Positions 13,379-20,463 are shown, counted from the stretch's first letter. The stretch: 23,830 nt of DNA from JANOBJ01 sp031411575 (GCA_031411575.1 JANOBJ010000187.1:1-23830), one strand, 5' to 3'. Numbers and translations are program-made. Notes: generated by a model not told the origin, from the sequence alone.

Positions 13379-14194
13379 ATGACAACACAACTGGTGGTGG
13401 ACGGGATTGAGGTGTTCGTCGAGGGCGAGGGCGCGCAGACGGTGGTGATGGTTCACGGCTGGCCCGACACCCATCGCCTCTGGGACAGCACCGTGGCGCA
13501 CCTGAAGGCGCAATACCGCTGCGTGCGCTTCACCCTGCCGGGGTATGACGTGGCCCAGCCGGCGCGGCCCACCTCGCTGGCGCAGATGGTCGAGCTGTTC
13601 AAGGCCATCGTGGACGCCGTGAGCCCGCAGCAGCCCGTCTCGCTGCTGGTGCACGACTGGGGCTGCATGTTTGGCTATGAGTTTGCCGCGCGCCACCCAA
13701 GCTGTGTGGCGCGGGTGGTGGGCGTGGACATTGGCGACCACAACAGTGGCGCGCTGGCGCGTTCGCGTACTGCCAAGGCCAAGTTCCAGGTCGTGGCATA
13801 CCAGGTCTGGCTGGCGGTGGCGTACCAGCTTGGCGGCAGCCTGGGCGACCGTATGTCGCGCTGGATGGCCCGCGGCATGCGCTGCAAGACCGACCCCGCC
13901 GGCATTCGTTCGCAGATGAACTACCCCTACGCGATGCAATGGTTCGGTACCGCTGGCGGCCTGCGCGGCGCGGCCCGGTTTGTGCCGCATTGCCCGATGC
14001 TCTACATCTACGGCGAACGCAAGCCATTCATGTTTCATTCACCACGCTGGCTGGAGACACTGGCCGCCACGCCGGGCTGCGCGGTGCAGGGTTTTCGCAC
14101 CGGCCACTGGGTGATGGTGCAGCAGCCCGAAGCCTTCAACCAGTGCGTGGGGGAGTGGCTCGTCAAAACGCCCGTGCTCTCGCCCATGCCCTGA
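13379..14194 (+). CDS. Alpha/beta hydrolase, epoxide hydrolase/haloalkane dehalogenase-like
   Basis: This 271-residue protein has the oxyanion-hole motif H-G-W-P at residues 26-29 and the nucleophile elbow V-H-D-W-G-C at 91-96. The nucleophile would thus be aspartate D93, as in epoxide hydrolases and haloalkane dehalogenases, rather than the serine of esterases. The terminal catalytic histidine is probably H243 in G-F-R-T-G-H-W-V-M. The cap region (about 125-200) is helical with several tryptophans and tyrosines. The substrate cannot be assigned from sequence. ATG 13379 has no ribosome binding site and lies just after copy B of the dispersed element, so translation from a very short leader is possible. 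It converges with the sco gene. Confidence 0.88.
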   Translation: MTTQLVVDGIEVFVEGEGAQTVVMVHGWPDTHRLWDSTVAHLKAQYRCVRFTLPGYDVAQPARPTSLAQMVELFKAIVDAVSPQQPVSLLVHDWGCMFGYEFAARHPSCVARVVGVDIGDHNSGALARSRTAKAKFQVVAYQVWLAVAYQLGGSLGDRMSRWMARGMRCKTDPAGIRSQMNYPYAMQWFGTAGGLRGAARFVPHCPMLYIYGERKPFMFHSPRWLETLAATPGCAVQGFRTGHWVMVQQPEAFNQCVGEWLVKTPVLSPMP

Positions 14195-14219
14195 CCGGGC
14201 TGCCTGCCTTTACCGCCGT

Positions 14220-14789
14220 TCAGGCCATGGCCTGGCGTACCGCCGCCAGAAACACAGGGTCCACACGGGCCATTTTCTCGGTACGCGCGAGCACGCGGCC
14301 CTGCGCATCCAGCAGGATCAAGGCCGTGCTGTGGCTGAAGTCACCGCTGGCCAGCCGCCGGTACTGAATGCCGAGGACGGCCGCCAGTTTGCGCACGTCG
14401 GCCTCATTGGCGCGGTACAGCCGCCAGCGCGCCTCATCGCCACCGCGTTGTCGTGCCATTTTCTTGAGCGTGTCGGGCGTGTCGCGTGCCGGGTCCAGTG
14501 ACACCAGGCCCACCGACAAGGCCTGGCGTTCAGCGTGGGGCAGCGCGGCTTCCAGCAGGCGGATGGTCTCAAACAGCAGCGGGCACGCGTAGTCACAGTG
14601 GGTGAAGAACATGCTGACGATGCGCGGCCCGGTGGCGCCGTCGCCCCAGCGGGTAGTGCGGCCATCTTGATCGGTCAGCAATGCGTCGAGCTGGTAGACC
14701 GAGTCGCCGGGGACAGGGGCACGGGCGGCCCATGCCACTGGAGCGATGCTCGCCAGCAGGGCGCAGGCAAGAAAACGAGACCGTCTCAT
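14220..14789 (-). CDS. SCO1/SenC family copper chaperone
   Basis: The 189-residue protein has an export signal: M-R-R-S-R-F, a hydrophobic stretch, and A-W-A near residue 21. A thioredoxin-like Sco domain follows. Its copper site is complete: C65 and C69 in T-H-C-D-Y-A-C-P, and H153 in F-S-H-S-T. L-V-S-L-D-P-A-R-D-T-P-D-T-L is another family motif. Sco proteins deliver copper or reduce cysteines at copper sites in the periplasm, classically for cytochrome oxidase. Here it is the last gene after nirK and nirV. Its ATG overlaps the nirV stop as ATGA (14786-14789), so it most likely serves the copper sites of the nitrite reductase. The start at 14789 is chosen for this coupling and the signal peptide; an ATG at 14819 also exists. 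Confidence 0.92.
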   Translation of the reverse strand: MRRSRFLACALLASIAPVAWAARAPVPGDSVYQLDALLTDQDGRTTRWGDGATGPRIVSMFFTHCDYACPLLFETIRLLEAALPHAERQALSVGLVSLDPARDTPDTLKKMARQRGGDEARWRLYRANEADVRKLAAVLGIQYRRLASGDFSHSTALILLDAQGRVLARTEKMARVDPVFLAAVRQAMA

Positions 14790-15583
14790 GGCTGATGTCC
14801 TTTGCTGTCTCGGGCGCAACGAAAGCCCAGATTGCGAGTGGTGTTGGCTGCACCCAGCGACGACAGCATGGCCACGCGCATGAGGATGGGATAGTTCTCG
14901 CGATCAGGCGCGGACAGCGCGCCGGCGCCGCAGAACTTCAGCGTGTCGGGGTCGCCCTGGTTGCGGCTGTCGCCGCTGACCATGAGCGCGCCGTAGTCTT
15001 GCACCCACTCCCAGATCACGCCGTGCAGATCCCGGATGCCGTACAGGTTGGGGCGTGAAGCACCTGCAGCCGGCAGCGTGGCGGACACCTGGCTGTACCA
15101 GCCGAGGATGCGGGACCGCCAGGCCGCATCATCCCGGGCGTCAGCGCGGGTCTCATCCGCTGCAGCGGCCAGCTCCCACTCGTGCCAGTTTGGCAGGCGC
15201 GCACCTTCGCTTTCGCAGTAGGCCTGCGCGGCGAACCAGCTTACATGCGTGACGGGCTGCAGCGCCTGCTCGCGGGTGGGGGCGCGCCAGTGCCGCAGGT
15301 AGTTGACGTCGGCAAACACAGCCGGGGCGTTGCCGGGGCGCCACTGCGGGTTACGGGTGGTGAAGCGTGCGAACTCCGCGTTGGTCACGGGGTTGACGCG
15401 CAGGGAGAAAGGAGCCACCCGCGCCGGCGCCTGTTTGCCATCCGGCGGCAGCACCGTGCGCAAGGCGCCGCCGCGCAACAACCGATAGCCGGGCTGTCCG
15501 GGCTCGGTCGAGGGCGCAGCCTGCACCAGCGCGGCGCCACTCAGGACCAGCAGGCCGGCGTGCATCGCGATACCCGGGGTCAT
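14786..15583 (-). CDS. nirV: NirV-like formylglycine-generating-enzyme (SUMF1) family protein
   Basis: This 265-residue exported protein has a signal peptide ending V-Q-A (about residue 22) and a SUMF1/FGE-sulfatase fold. The fold is marked by F-S-L-R-V-N-P-V-T-N-A-E-F-A-R-F, P-V-T-H-V-S-W-F-A-A-Q-A-Y-C, A-R-L-P-N-W-H-E-W-E-L-A-A, D-L-H-G-V-I-W-E-W-V-Q-D and the terminal L-G-F-R-C-A. The N-W-H-E-W replaces the usual T-E-A-E-W, as expected for a divergent branch. nirV genes next to nirK are known in several denitrifiers, and a role in nitrite reductase maturation has been proposed but is not settled. It begins 18 bases after the nirK stop and ends overlapping sco. An in-frame ATG at 15565 is an alternative start. 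Confidence 0.88.
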   Translation of the reverse strand: MTPGIAMHAGLLVLSGAALVQAAPSTEPGQPGYRLLRGGALRTVLPPDGKQAPARVAPFSLRVNPVTNAEFARFTTRNPQWRPGNAPAVFADVNYLRHWRAPTREQALQPVTHVSWFAAQAYCESEGARLPNWHEWELAAAADETRADARDDAAWRSRILGWYSQVSATLPAAGASRPNLYGIRDLHGVIWEWVQDYGALMVSGDSRNQGDPDTLKFCGAGALSAPDRENYPILMRVAMLSSLGAANTTRNLGFRCARDSKGHQP

Positions 15584-15601
15584 GCTGCAGCTTCGGGCGG
15601 T

Positions 15602-17089
15602 TCAATGCGCCGAACCGGGAGCGCGGGGCGTGGCCTTGCGCACCGCGGCAACATCGGCCTGGCTGAACGCGGGGGCGGTATTGCCCCAGCTGTTGGTGGC
15701 GTAGGTCATGATGTTGGCCACCTCGTCGTCGTTGAGCTGGCTCATCGGGGGCATGACCGAATTGAAATCCTTGCCATTGACCTTGACCGGGCCGGTCAGG
15801 CCGTTGAGAACCACGCCGATGGCGCGAGTCCGGTCGGCCAGCATGAAATCAGACTTCGCCAGCGGAGGGAACACACCGGGCAGACCCTCGCCACTGGCCT
15901 GGTGGCATACCGCGCAGTTGCCGGCAAACAGCGCGCCGCCGGCCTTGATCTGCATCTCCTTGGTCAGCGTACCGGCGCCGTGCGCCTTGGCGGCTTCCGC
16001 CACCGGGGCGAGGTTGCCGGCCTTGTCACCCAGATAGGTGTAATCCACCTCCTTGCCTGAATAGATGGCCTTGTTGTCGGGGCCTTCCACTTTCATCATG
16101 CCCAGCGCCCCCTTGTTGAAGGCGCGGAAGATCGAGTGATCGACGATCACGTATGTGCCCGGCACGTCGGTGCGAAATTCCGCAATGGCGGCGCCCCCGG
16201 CGGGGATCAGTGTGGTCTGCACGTTCTCCTGGAACTTGGTGCCGCCTTCAAACCAGACCTTGTCAAAAATCTCGCCGATCACATGGAAGCTGGACACCAG
16301 ATTCGGGCCGCCGTTGCCGATGTACAGACGCACGGTCTCGCCCACCTTGGCTTTCAGTGCCTTGTCGCCCGTGAGGGCCGACTCGGCGCCGTTGAAAAGC
16401 ACGTAGGTAGGGTTCTCATCGATCGCTTTTTGCATGTCGAACGGCTGCAGGCCTTTCTCGCGGTACTTGCCGGTGGTGTAGAAATCGCCCTGCATCACGT
16501 AGTACTCGTGGTCCACCTTGGACAGGCCTTCTGGCGGCTCAACCAGGATCAGGCCGTACATGCCGTTGGCCACGTGCATGCCCACGGGTGCGGTGGCGCA
16601 GTGGTACACATACAAACCGGCGTTCAGCGCCTTGAACGTGAACTGCGACCCATGCCCGGGTGCCGTGAAGCTGGAGGCCGCGCCGCCGCCGGGGCCCGTG
16701 ACGCCGTGCAGGTCAATGTTGTGCGGCATCTTGGAATCAGGGTGGTTCTTCAGGTGGAACTCGACCGTGTCGCCCTGGCGGATGCGGATAAAGCTGCCCG
16801 GCACCGTGCCTCCAAAGGTCCAGAAGGTGTATTTCACGCCTTCTGAGATTTCCATCTCGAGTTCGCGCACTTCCAGTTCAACCACGACCTTGGCCGCCGT
16901 CTTGCGGCCCGTGGGCGGAGGCACGAGTGGCGGGCTGGTCAGTACCGCCTTGATCACTTCGGTCGGCGCTGCCGCAGTGGCCGCAGAGGCAGCAGGAGCC
17001 GCTGTGATGGCGGGCGTGTCGCCCGGTTTGTTGCATCCAGTGAGCAGGATCCCAGCGGTGGCGAGTCCGACGAGGAGGAGGTTGCGCAT
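15602..17089 (-). CDS. nirK: Copper-containing nitrite reductase with C-terminal cytochrome c domain (lipoprotein)
   Basis: This 495-residue enzyme reduces nitrite to nitric oxide outside the cytoplasm. Lipobox L-L-T-G-C puts a lipidated cysteine at residue 19. Two cupredoxin domains (about 65-340) carry the type 1 copper ligands H123, C164, H172 and M177 and the type 2 ligands H128, H163 and H318. The catalytic pair is D126 and H269. A fused cytochrome c domain (about 375-495) has C-A-V-C-H at 392-396 and a likely distal methionine at 446 or 449. This three-domain layout matches the heme-fused NirK described from Ralstonia pickettii, where the heme passes electrons to type 1 copper; the lipid anchor recalls AniA of Neisseria. 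An FNR/DNR-type box lies upstream and nirV and sco follow, consistent with a denitrification operon. AAGGGG precedes ATG 17089. Confidence 0.97.
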   Translation of the reverse strand: MRNLLLVGLATAGILLTGCNKPGDTPAITAAPAASAATAAAPTEVIKAVLTSPPLVPPPTGRKTAAKVVVELEVRELEMEISEGVKYTFWTFGGTVPGSFIRIRQGDTVEFHLKNHPDSKMPHNIDLHGVTGPGGGAASSFTAPGHGSQFTFKALNAGLYVYHCATAPVGMHVANGMYGLILVEPPEGLSKVDHEYYVMQGDFYTTGKYREKGLQPFDMQKAIDENPTYVLFNGAESALTGDKALKAKVGETVRLYIGNGGPNLVSSFHVIGEIFDKVWFEGGTKFQENVQTTLIPAGGAAIAEFRTDVPGTYVIVDHSIFRAFNKGALGMMKVEGPDNKAIYSGKEVDYTYLGDKAGNLAPVAEAAKAHGAGTLTKEMQIKAGGALFAGNCAVCHQASGEGLPGVFPPLAKSDFMLADRTRAIGVVLNGLTGPVKVNGKDFNSVMPPMSQLNDDEVANIMTYATNSWGNTAPAFSQADVAAVRKATPRAPGSAH

Positions 17090-17120
17090 GGGAGCCCCTT
17101 GTTGTTGGGAAGTTCATCTC

Positions 17121-17162
17121 ACTTTAGGGATTGCGCCCCGAGCGTGCCGTGATGTGGATCAA
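17121..17162 (-). promoter_or_regulatory. FNR/DNR-type box and -10 element for nirK-nirV-sco
   Basis: Read on the minus strand, TTGAT-CCAC-ATCAC (17162-17149) matches TTGAT-N4-ATCAA with one mismatch at the last base. A -10-like TAAAGT is at 17126-17121, predicting a start near 17114. That centres the box at about -41.5 with a 24-base leader. This is the classic class II position for FNR, ANR and the NO-responsive DNR/NNR regulators that control nirK. No suitable -10 is seen at the matching distance on the other strand. Confidence 0.65.
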
Positions 17163-17312
17163 GGAATGTGCAACGAGCGCCGCGTGCCGGAACGCTGCCG
17201 TTGGCCGTGCCGACAGGTGCAAAATTGGATCAACGCCACACGGCAGCCGTCTGCCGGTCCGGCAATTCCTCATGGCCCGGGTATGACAAGCCGCACTTCC
17301 GATGATCTGCCG

Positions 17313-17762
17313 ATGCAACGCCGCCGCCTGCTAGCGGGCGCTGGCGCGCTGCTGGCGTTGCCACCGTGGCTGGCCGCCTGCGAGCCCACTGCGGCAGACG
17401 TCGCCAAAGACGCCACCGAGCAGCGCCTGGTTGGCACCTGGCTGCGCGAGTACGTGCAGGACGGCACGCCGGTGCGGCGTGTGTTGGTGCTGGGGTCCGA
17501 TGGCAAGTTTCAGGAGCGTTACCGCGCCAGCGGCTCGGGCGACGCCGACATCGCTCAGGCGCATGCGGGCGACTGGGTCTTTGACGGCACCAACCTCAAG
17601 CGACATTACACGGTGGTCGATGGCAAGCCGGCCACGCGCGCGAACGTGCTGTTTGCCACGCTGGAAATCCGGTTTCCATCGAAGCACGAGTTCATCGGCA
17701 TGGACCGCGTCCGCAAACGCGAAGTGCGCTACCAGCGGGTGGACGAGGGCACTCAGCCGTAA
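17313..17762 (+). CDS. Hypothetical lipoprotein with lipocalin-like C-terminal domain
   Basis: The 149-residue product begins M-Q-R-R-R-L-L-A-G-A-G-A-L-L-A-L and has a lipobox L-A-A-C with the cysteine at residue 23; the double arginine also resembles a Tat signal. After a short linker, residues about 38-140 look all-beta: L-V-G-T-W-L-R-E-Y, D-G-T-P-V-R-R-V-L-V-L, D-G-K-F-Q-E-R-Y, A-G-D-W-V-F-D-G-T-N-L-K-R-H-Y and F-I-G-M-D-R-V-R. The W...E...DG..R pattern resembles small lipocalin-like domains that test a G-x-W core. I cannot name a ligand. An in-frame ATG at 17283 would add ten residues; neither start has a clear ribosome binding site. It diverges from nirK across a 223-base gap that holds the nirK control site. 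Confidence 0.75.
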   Translation: MQRRRLLAGAGALLALPPWLAACEPTAADVAKDATEQRLVGTWLREYVQDGTPVRRVLVLGSDGKFQERYRASGSGDADIAQAHAGDWVFDGTNLKRHYTVVDGKPATRANVLFATLEIRFPSKHEFIGMDRVRKREVRYQRVDEGTQP

Positions 17763-17826
17763 GCCTGGAGCGCCATCGGCTGGCTCGTGGCACCATACGC
17801 GCCGAACCTCACCCGACGGAGACCCC

Positions 17827-18831
17827 ATGCACTACCGCGCACTCGGCCGCAGCAACCTGCAGGTATCTGCCCTGTGTCTGGGCACCATGATGTTTGGCGA
17901 CCAGACGGCGGCTGAGGAAGCAGCCGCCATCGTGGCCGACGCGCACGCACAAGGCGTCAACTTCATCGACACGGCCGATGTCTACACCAAGGGCGCGTCG
18001 GAGACCATGCTGGGCGCGTTGCTCAAGGGCCAGCGCCATGACTGGGTGCTGGCCACCAAGCTTGGCAACCCGATGTCGCCGCGCCCCAACGAAGGCCACT
18101 ATTCGCGCAGCTGGATGCTGCGCGAAATCGACGCCAGCCTGGCCCGGCTGCAGACCGACCACGTTGACATTCTCTACCTGCACCGCGACTACAACGGCAT
18201 GAACCTCGAAGAGCCGCTGCGCGCGCTGGAGGCACTGCTGCGCGCCGGCAAAATCCGCTACTGGGGGGTGTCCAACTTCAGGGGTTGGCGCATCGCCGAG
18301 ATGGTGCATCTGGCACGCCAGCTCGGCATGCCCGGCCCGGTGGTGTGCCAGCCGTACTACAACCTGCTGAACCGCATGCCCGAGGTGGAGATACTGCCGG
18401 CCTGCGCGCACCACGGCATCGGTGTCACGCCGTACAGCCCGATCGCGCGCGGTGTGCTCACCGGCAAATACTTGCCTGGTGCTGTGCCTCCTGACAGCAC
18501 GCGTGCGGGGCGCGGCGACAAGCGCATCGCCGAGACCGAGTTCCGCGAGGAATCGCTGCAGATCGCCCAACAGCTGAAAGCGCATGCCGGGGCCAAAGGC
18601 GTGACGCTGGCGCAGTTCGCTACGGCGTGGGTGCTGGCGAATCCGGCGGTCAGCTCCGTCATCGCCGGCCCACGTACGCTCGCGCAATGGCAAGACTACC
18701 TGCCCGCACTGGGCTGCACCATCACCGCCGAGGATGAGGCGCTGGTCGATTCGCTGGTGTCGCCGGGCCACCCCTCCACACCCGGCTTTACCGATCCGGC
18801 GTATCCCCTCAACGGCCGCGTACGCGGATGA
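17827..18831 (+). CDS. Aldo/keto reductase
   Basis: This 334-residue TIM-barrel oxidoreductase starts M-H-Y-R-A-L-G-R-S-N-L-Q-V-S, the usual opening of the family. The catalytic tetrad is complete: D48 and Y53 in F-I-D-T-A-D-V-Y, K78 in L-A-T-K-L-G and H119 in L-Y-L-H-R-D. Later motifs are W-G-V-S-N-F, Y-N-L-L-N-R, G-V-T-P-Y-S-P-I-A-R-G-V-L-T-G-K-Y and S-S-V-I-A-G-P-R-T. It reduces aldehydes or ketones with NADPH; the substrate is unknown. ATG 17827 has GGAGA five bases upstream, which rules out the much longer open frame. It is followed after four bases by the DOPA dioxygenase-like gene, so the two are very likely cotranscribed. Confidence 0.93.
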   Translation: MHYRALGRSNLQVSALCLGTMMFGDQTAAEEAAAIVADAHAQGVNFIDTADVYTKGASETMLGALLKGQRHDWVLATKLGNPMSPRPNEGHYSRSWMLREIDASLARLQTDHVDILYLHRDYNGMNLEEPLRALEALLRAGKIRYWGVSNFRGWRIAEMVHLARQLGMPGPVVCQPYYNLLNRMPEVEILPACAHHGIGVTPYSPIARGVLTGKYLPGAVPPDSTRAGRGDKRIAETEFREESLQIAQQLKAHAGAKGVTLAQFATAWVLANPAVSSVIAGPRTLAQWQDYLPALGCTITAEDEALVDSLVSPGHPSTPGFTDPAYPLNGRVRG

Positions 18832-18835
18832 CCGC

Positions 18836-19192
18836 ATGGACGCCCAACTGAACACCGCCCTCATCAGCGGCTGGCATGCCCACGTGTACGTTGACGCGGC
18901 CAGCCGCGATTCCGCCTGGGCGCTGCGCGAATTTGCCATGGCCGAACTGGGCGACCGGATCGAGATGGGGCGCTTTCATGAAAAGCCGGTTGGCCCGCAC
19001 CCGATGTGGAGTTACCAGCTGGCCTTCACGCACGATCAATTTGCCCCGGTGCTGGGCTGGCTCACGCTGCAGCACGGCGCGCTGGACGTGTTCATCCACC
19101 CGAATACCGGCGATGAACTGGCCGACCACCGCGACCGCGCCCTGTGGCTGGGCCGCTCCCATACGCTGGATTTGCGGGCGGTGGGTGGCTGA
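18836..19192 (+). CDS. DOPA 4,5-dioxygenase family protein
   Basis: This 118-residue protein matches the small DOPA 4,5-dioxygenase family. The key histidine-rich motifs are G-W-H-A-H-V-Y-V-D at about 12-20, M-G-R-F-H-E-K-P-V-G-P-H-P-M-W-S-Y-Q in the middle, and H-P-N-T-G-D-E-L-A-D-H-R-D-R-A-L-W-L-G near the end. Characterised fungal and plant-related members cleave the ring of L-DOPA using non-heme iron; bacterial members may act on other catechols. The histidines needed for iron binding are present. The ATG at 18836 is four bases after the aldo/keto reductase stop. It is immediately followed by three 9-base tandem repeats. A catechol-linked role together with the downstream hydratase is possible, but the two genes are separated by a small unknown gene and about 470 bases. 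Confidence 0.88.
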   Translation: MDAQLNTALISGWHAHVYVDAASRDSAWALREFAMAELGDRIEMGRFHEKPVGPHPMWSYQLAFTHDQFAPVLGWLTLQHGALDVFIHPNTGDELADHRDRALWLGRSHTLDLRAVGG

Positions 19193-19219
19193 ACCGCCTG
19201 TACCGCTTGTACCGCTTGC
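19193..19219. repeat. Three tandem 9-bp repeats after the DOPA dioxygenase-like gene
   Basis: ACCGCCTGT, ACCGCTTGT and ACCGCTTGC follow each other directly after the TGA at 19190-19192. The unit length is a multiple of three, so it may be recent slippage or a degraded former coding end. Confidence 0.65.
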
Positions 19220-19249
19220 ATTTCCCCGGCGCACCCCCAAGTGCGGGAC

Positions 19250-19594
19250 ATGAACACCACCCATGCTCTTCCCATGAACCTCGCCATCCTGGCGCCGTTG
19301 CTGGAACGGCTGGACCGCAGCACCCAGCCTGTGGACGCCGCGCAGTACCGTTCGGTGGCGAGCCGGCTGGCGCAGGAACTGGCCCACAGTGGCGAGGCAG
19401 CCGGTGCCGACGACGCCGTTCACGCGCTGCTGCGCACGCACCCGGCCGCCGCCACGCTCTACGAGAACGCGCACTACGCGCACGCGGGGCTGTGCCGCTC
19501 TCCGCTGGACGCCTCGCTGGCAGCCGAGATCGCCGCGCGTGACGCGATTGCCACGGCCATGCGCCGCACGCCCGACGAGGCCGGCAGCCGCTGA
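19250..19594 (+). CDS. Small hypothetical protein
   Basis: This is a 114-residue protein that I do not recognise. It appears all-helical: M-N-L-A-I-L-A-P-L-L-E-R-L-D, then A-A-Q-Y-R-S-V-A-S-R-L-A-Q-E-L, D-A-V-H-A-L-L-R, a tyrosine- and histidine-rich Y-E-N-A-H-Y-A-H-A-G-L-C segment, and a C-terminal helix with A-A-R-D-A-I-A-T-A-M. The E-N-x-H-Y-x-H-x-x-L-C segment could bind a metal or cofactor, but that is only an impression. Start choices are ATG 19250, ATG 19274 and GTG 19241; none has a strong ribosome binding site. It is on the same strand as the DOPA dioxygenase-like gene, 57 bases downstream. Confidence 0.6.
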   Translation: MNTTHALPMNLAILAPLLERLDRSTQPVDAAQYRSVASRLAQELAHSGEAAGADDAVHALLRTHPAAATLYENAHYAHAGLCRSPLDASLAAEIAARDAIATAMRRTPDEAGSR

Positions 19595-19603
19595 GGACCG
19601 CCC

Positions 19604-19617
19604 GGGCAGGCCTGCCC
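19604..19617. repeat. 14-base perfect palindrome between plus-strand genes
   Basis: GGGCAGGCCTGCCC lies between the small hypothetical gene and the hydratase-like gene. It could be part of a terminator or an operator, but no T-run follows closely. Confidence 0.3.
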
Positions 19618-19653
19618 AACGGGCTGATTTGCGCTGACCGACGGCGTTGCTGC

Positions 19654-19659
19654 TACGCT
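19654..19659 (+). promoter_or_regulatory. -10-like element before the hydratase-like gene
   Basis: TACGCT at 19654-19659, preceded by TG one base before (extended -10 form), ends six bases before ATG 19666. If used, the transcript would start at or next to the start codon and be leaderless. The best -35 candidate, TTGCGC at 19629-19634, is at a long 19-base spacing. Confidence 0.35.
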
Positions 19660-19665
19660 TGGGGC

Positions 19666-20463
19666 ATGACACCCCAGACCCTGCTTGCCCACCTGGATTC
19701 AGGCCAGCTCTGGCCCGGCGCTCCCAGCGGCGAACCCGGCTTTGACGTCACCGCCGCCTACCAGCAATCGCTGGCCGTGCGCGCGTTGCGCATGGCGCGC
19801 GGCGAAGTTCCACGCGGCTACAAGATCGGTTTTACCAACCGCACCATCTGGCCGCGGTACAACGTGTTCGCGCCGATTTGGGGAACCGTCTGGGACACCA
19901 CGCTCGCGTTTTGTGACGGGCAGGGCAGCGTACCGTTGGCCCGCACCTGCCAGCCGCGCATCGAACCCGAGGCGGTGTTTGGCCTGCGCGGCACGCCGCC
20001 CGCCGACGCCACTCTCGACGACCTGTTTGACAGCCTCGACTGGGGGGCACCAGGTTTTGAGATCGTGCAGTCGCACCTGCCCGACTGGAAGTTTGCCGCC
20101 GCCGACACCGTGGCCGATGGCGGCCTGCACGCCCGCCTGATGGTCGGCGCGAAGGTGCCGGTGCGCAACGTGGCCGCAAGCGCCGCAGCGTTCGATGCGG
20201 CGCTGGGCGCAACCACGGTTATCCTGCGTCGCGGCACCGAGGTGATGGACCAAGGCCGGGGCACCAATGTGCTCGACGGCCCATTGAAGGCTTTGCACCA
20301 CTTCCTGCAAGAACTGCGGGCCTGCCCCGGCGCCACCGACTTGCAGCCCGGCGACGTGGTCACCACCGGCACCTGGACCGATGCCTGGACTGTGGCGCCC
20401 GGCGAGACCTGGCAGGCCGCGTTTGACGCACCGCTCTCGCCGCTGGAAGTGCGGTTCACTTGA
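19666..20463 (+). CDS. 2-keto-4-pentenoate hydratase/fumarylacetoacetate hydrolase family protein
   Basis: The 265-residue protein has the hydratase/decarboxylase branch pattern of the fumarylacetoacetase fold: G-Y-K-I-G-F-T-N (K53), R-I-E-P-E-A-V-F (E100 and E102, metal ligands), G-A-P-G-F-E-I-V (E132), and A-D-G-G-L-H-A-R-L-M-V-G. The end has L-Q-P-G-D-V-V-T-T-G-T-W-T-D-A. Relatives such as MhpD and DmpH-type enzymes act on 2-oxo-4-enoate products of meta-cleavage of catechols, adding water or removing CO2 with a divalent metal. No classical extradiol operon is present, so the exact substrate is unclear; the nearby DOPA dioxygenase-like gene gives weak support for aromatic-ring catabolism. 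The next gene begins at or soon after its stop codon. Confidence 0.9.
   Translation: MTPQTLLAHLDSGQLWPGAPSGEPGFDVTAAYQQSLAVRALRMARGEVPRGYKIGFTNRTIWPRYNVFAPIWGTVWDTTLAFCDGQGSVPLARTCQPRIEPEAVFGLRGTPPADATLDDLFDSLDWGAPGFEIVQSHLPDWKFAAADTVADGGLHARLMVGAKVPVRNVAASAAAFDAALGATTVILRRGTEVMDQGRGTNVLDGPLKALHHFLQELRACPGATDLQPGDVVTTGTWTDAWTVAPGETWQAAFDAPLSPLEVRFT

Noticed and set aside
14221..14234. CAGGCCATGGCCTG palindrome at the 3' end of sco
   Set aside because: It lies inside the coding sequence, has no loop or T-run, and is readily expected by chance in GC-rich DNA.
1918..14787. The same 16-base word AAAACGAGACCGTCTC at 1918-1933 and 14772-14787
   Set aside because: Both copies overlap coding sequence ends or starts with unrelated products. 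One 16-base match in 24 kb is only mildly unlikely by chance, so I do not treat it as a repeat family.
17225..17233. TTGGATCAA as a second FNR site between nirK and the lipoprotein gene
   Set aside because: Only one half-site is present; the other half reads CAAAA.
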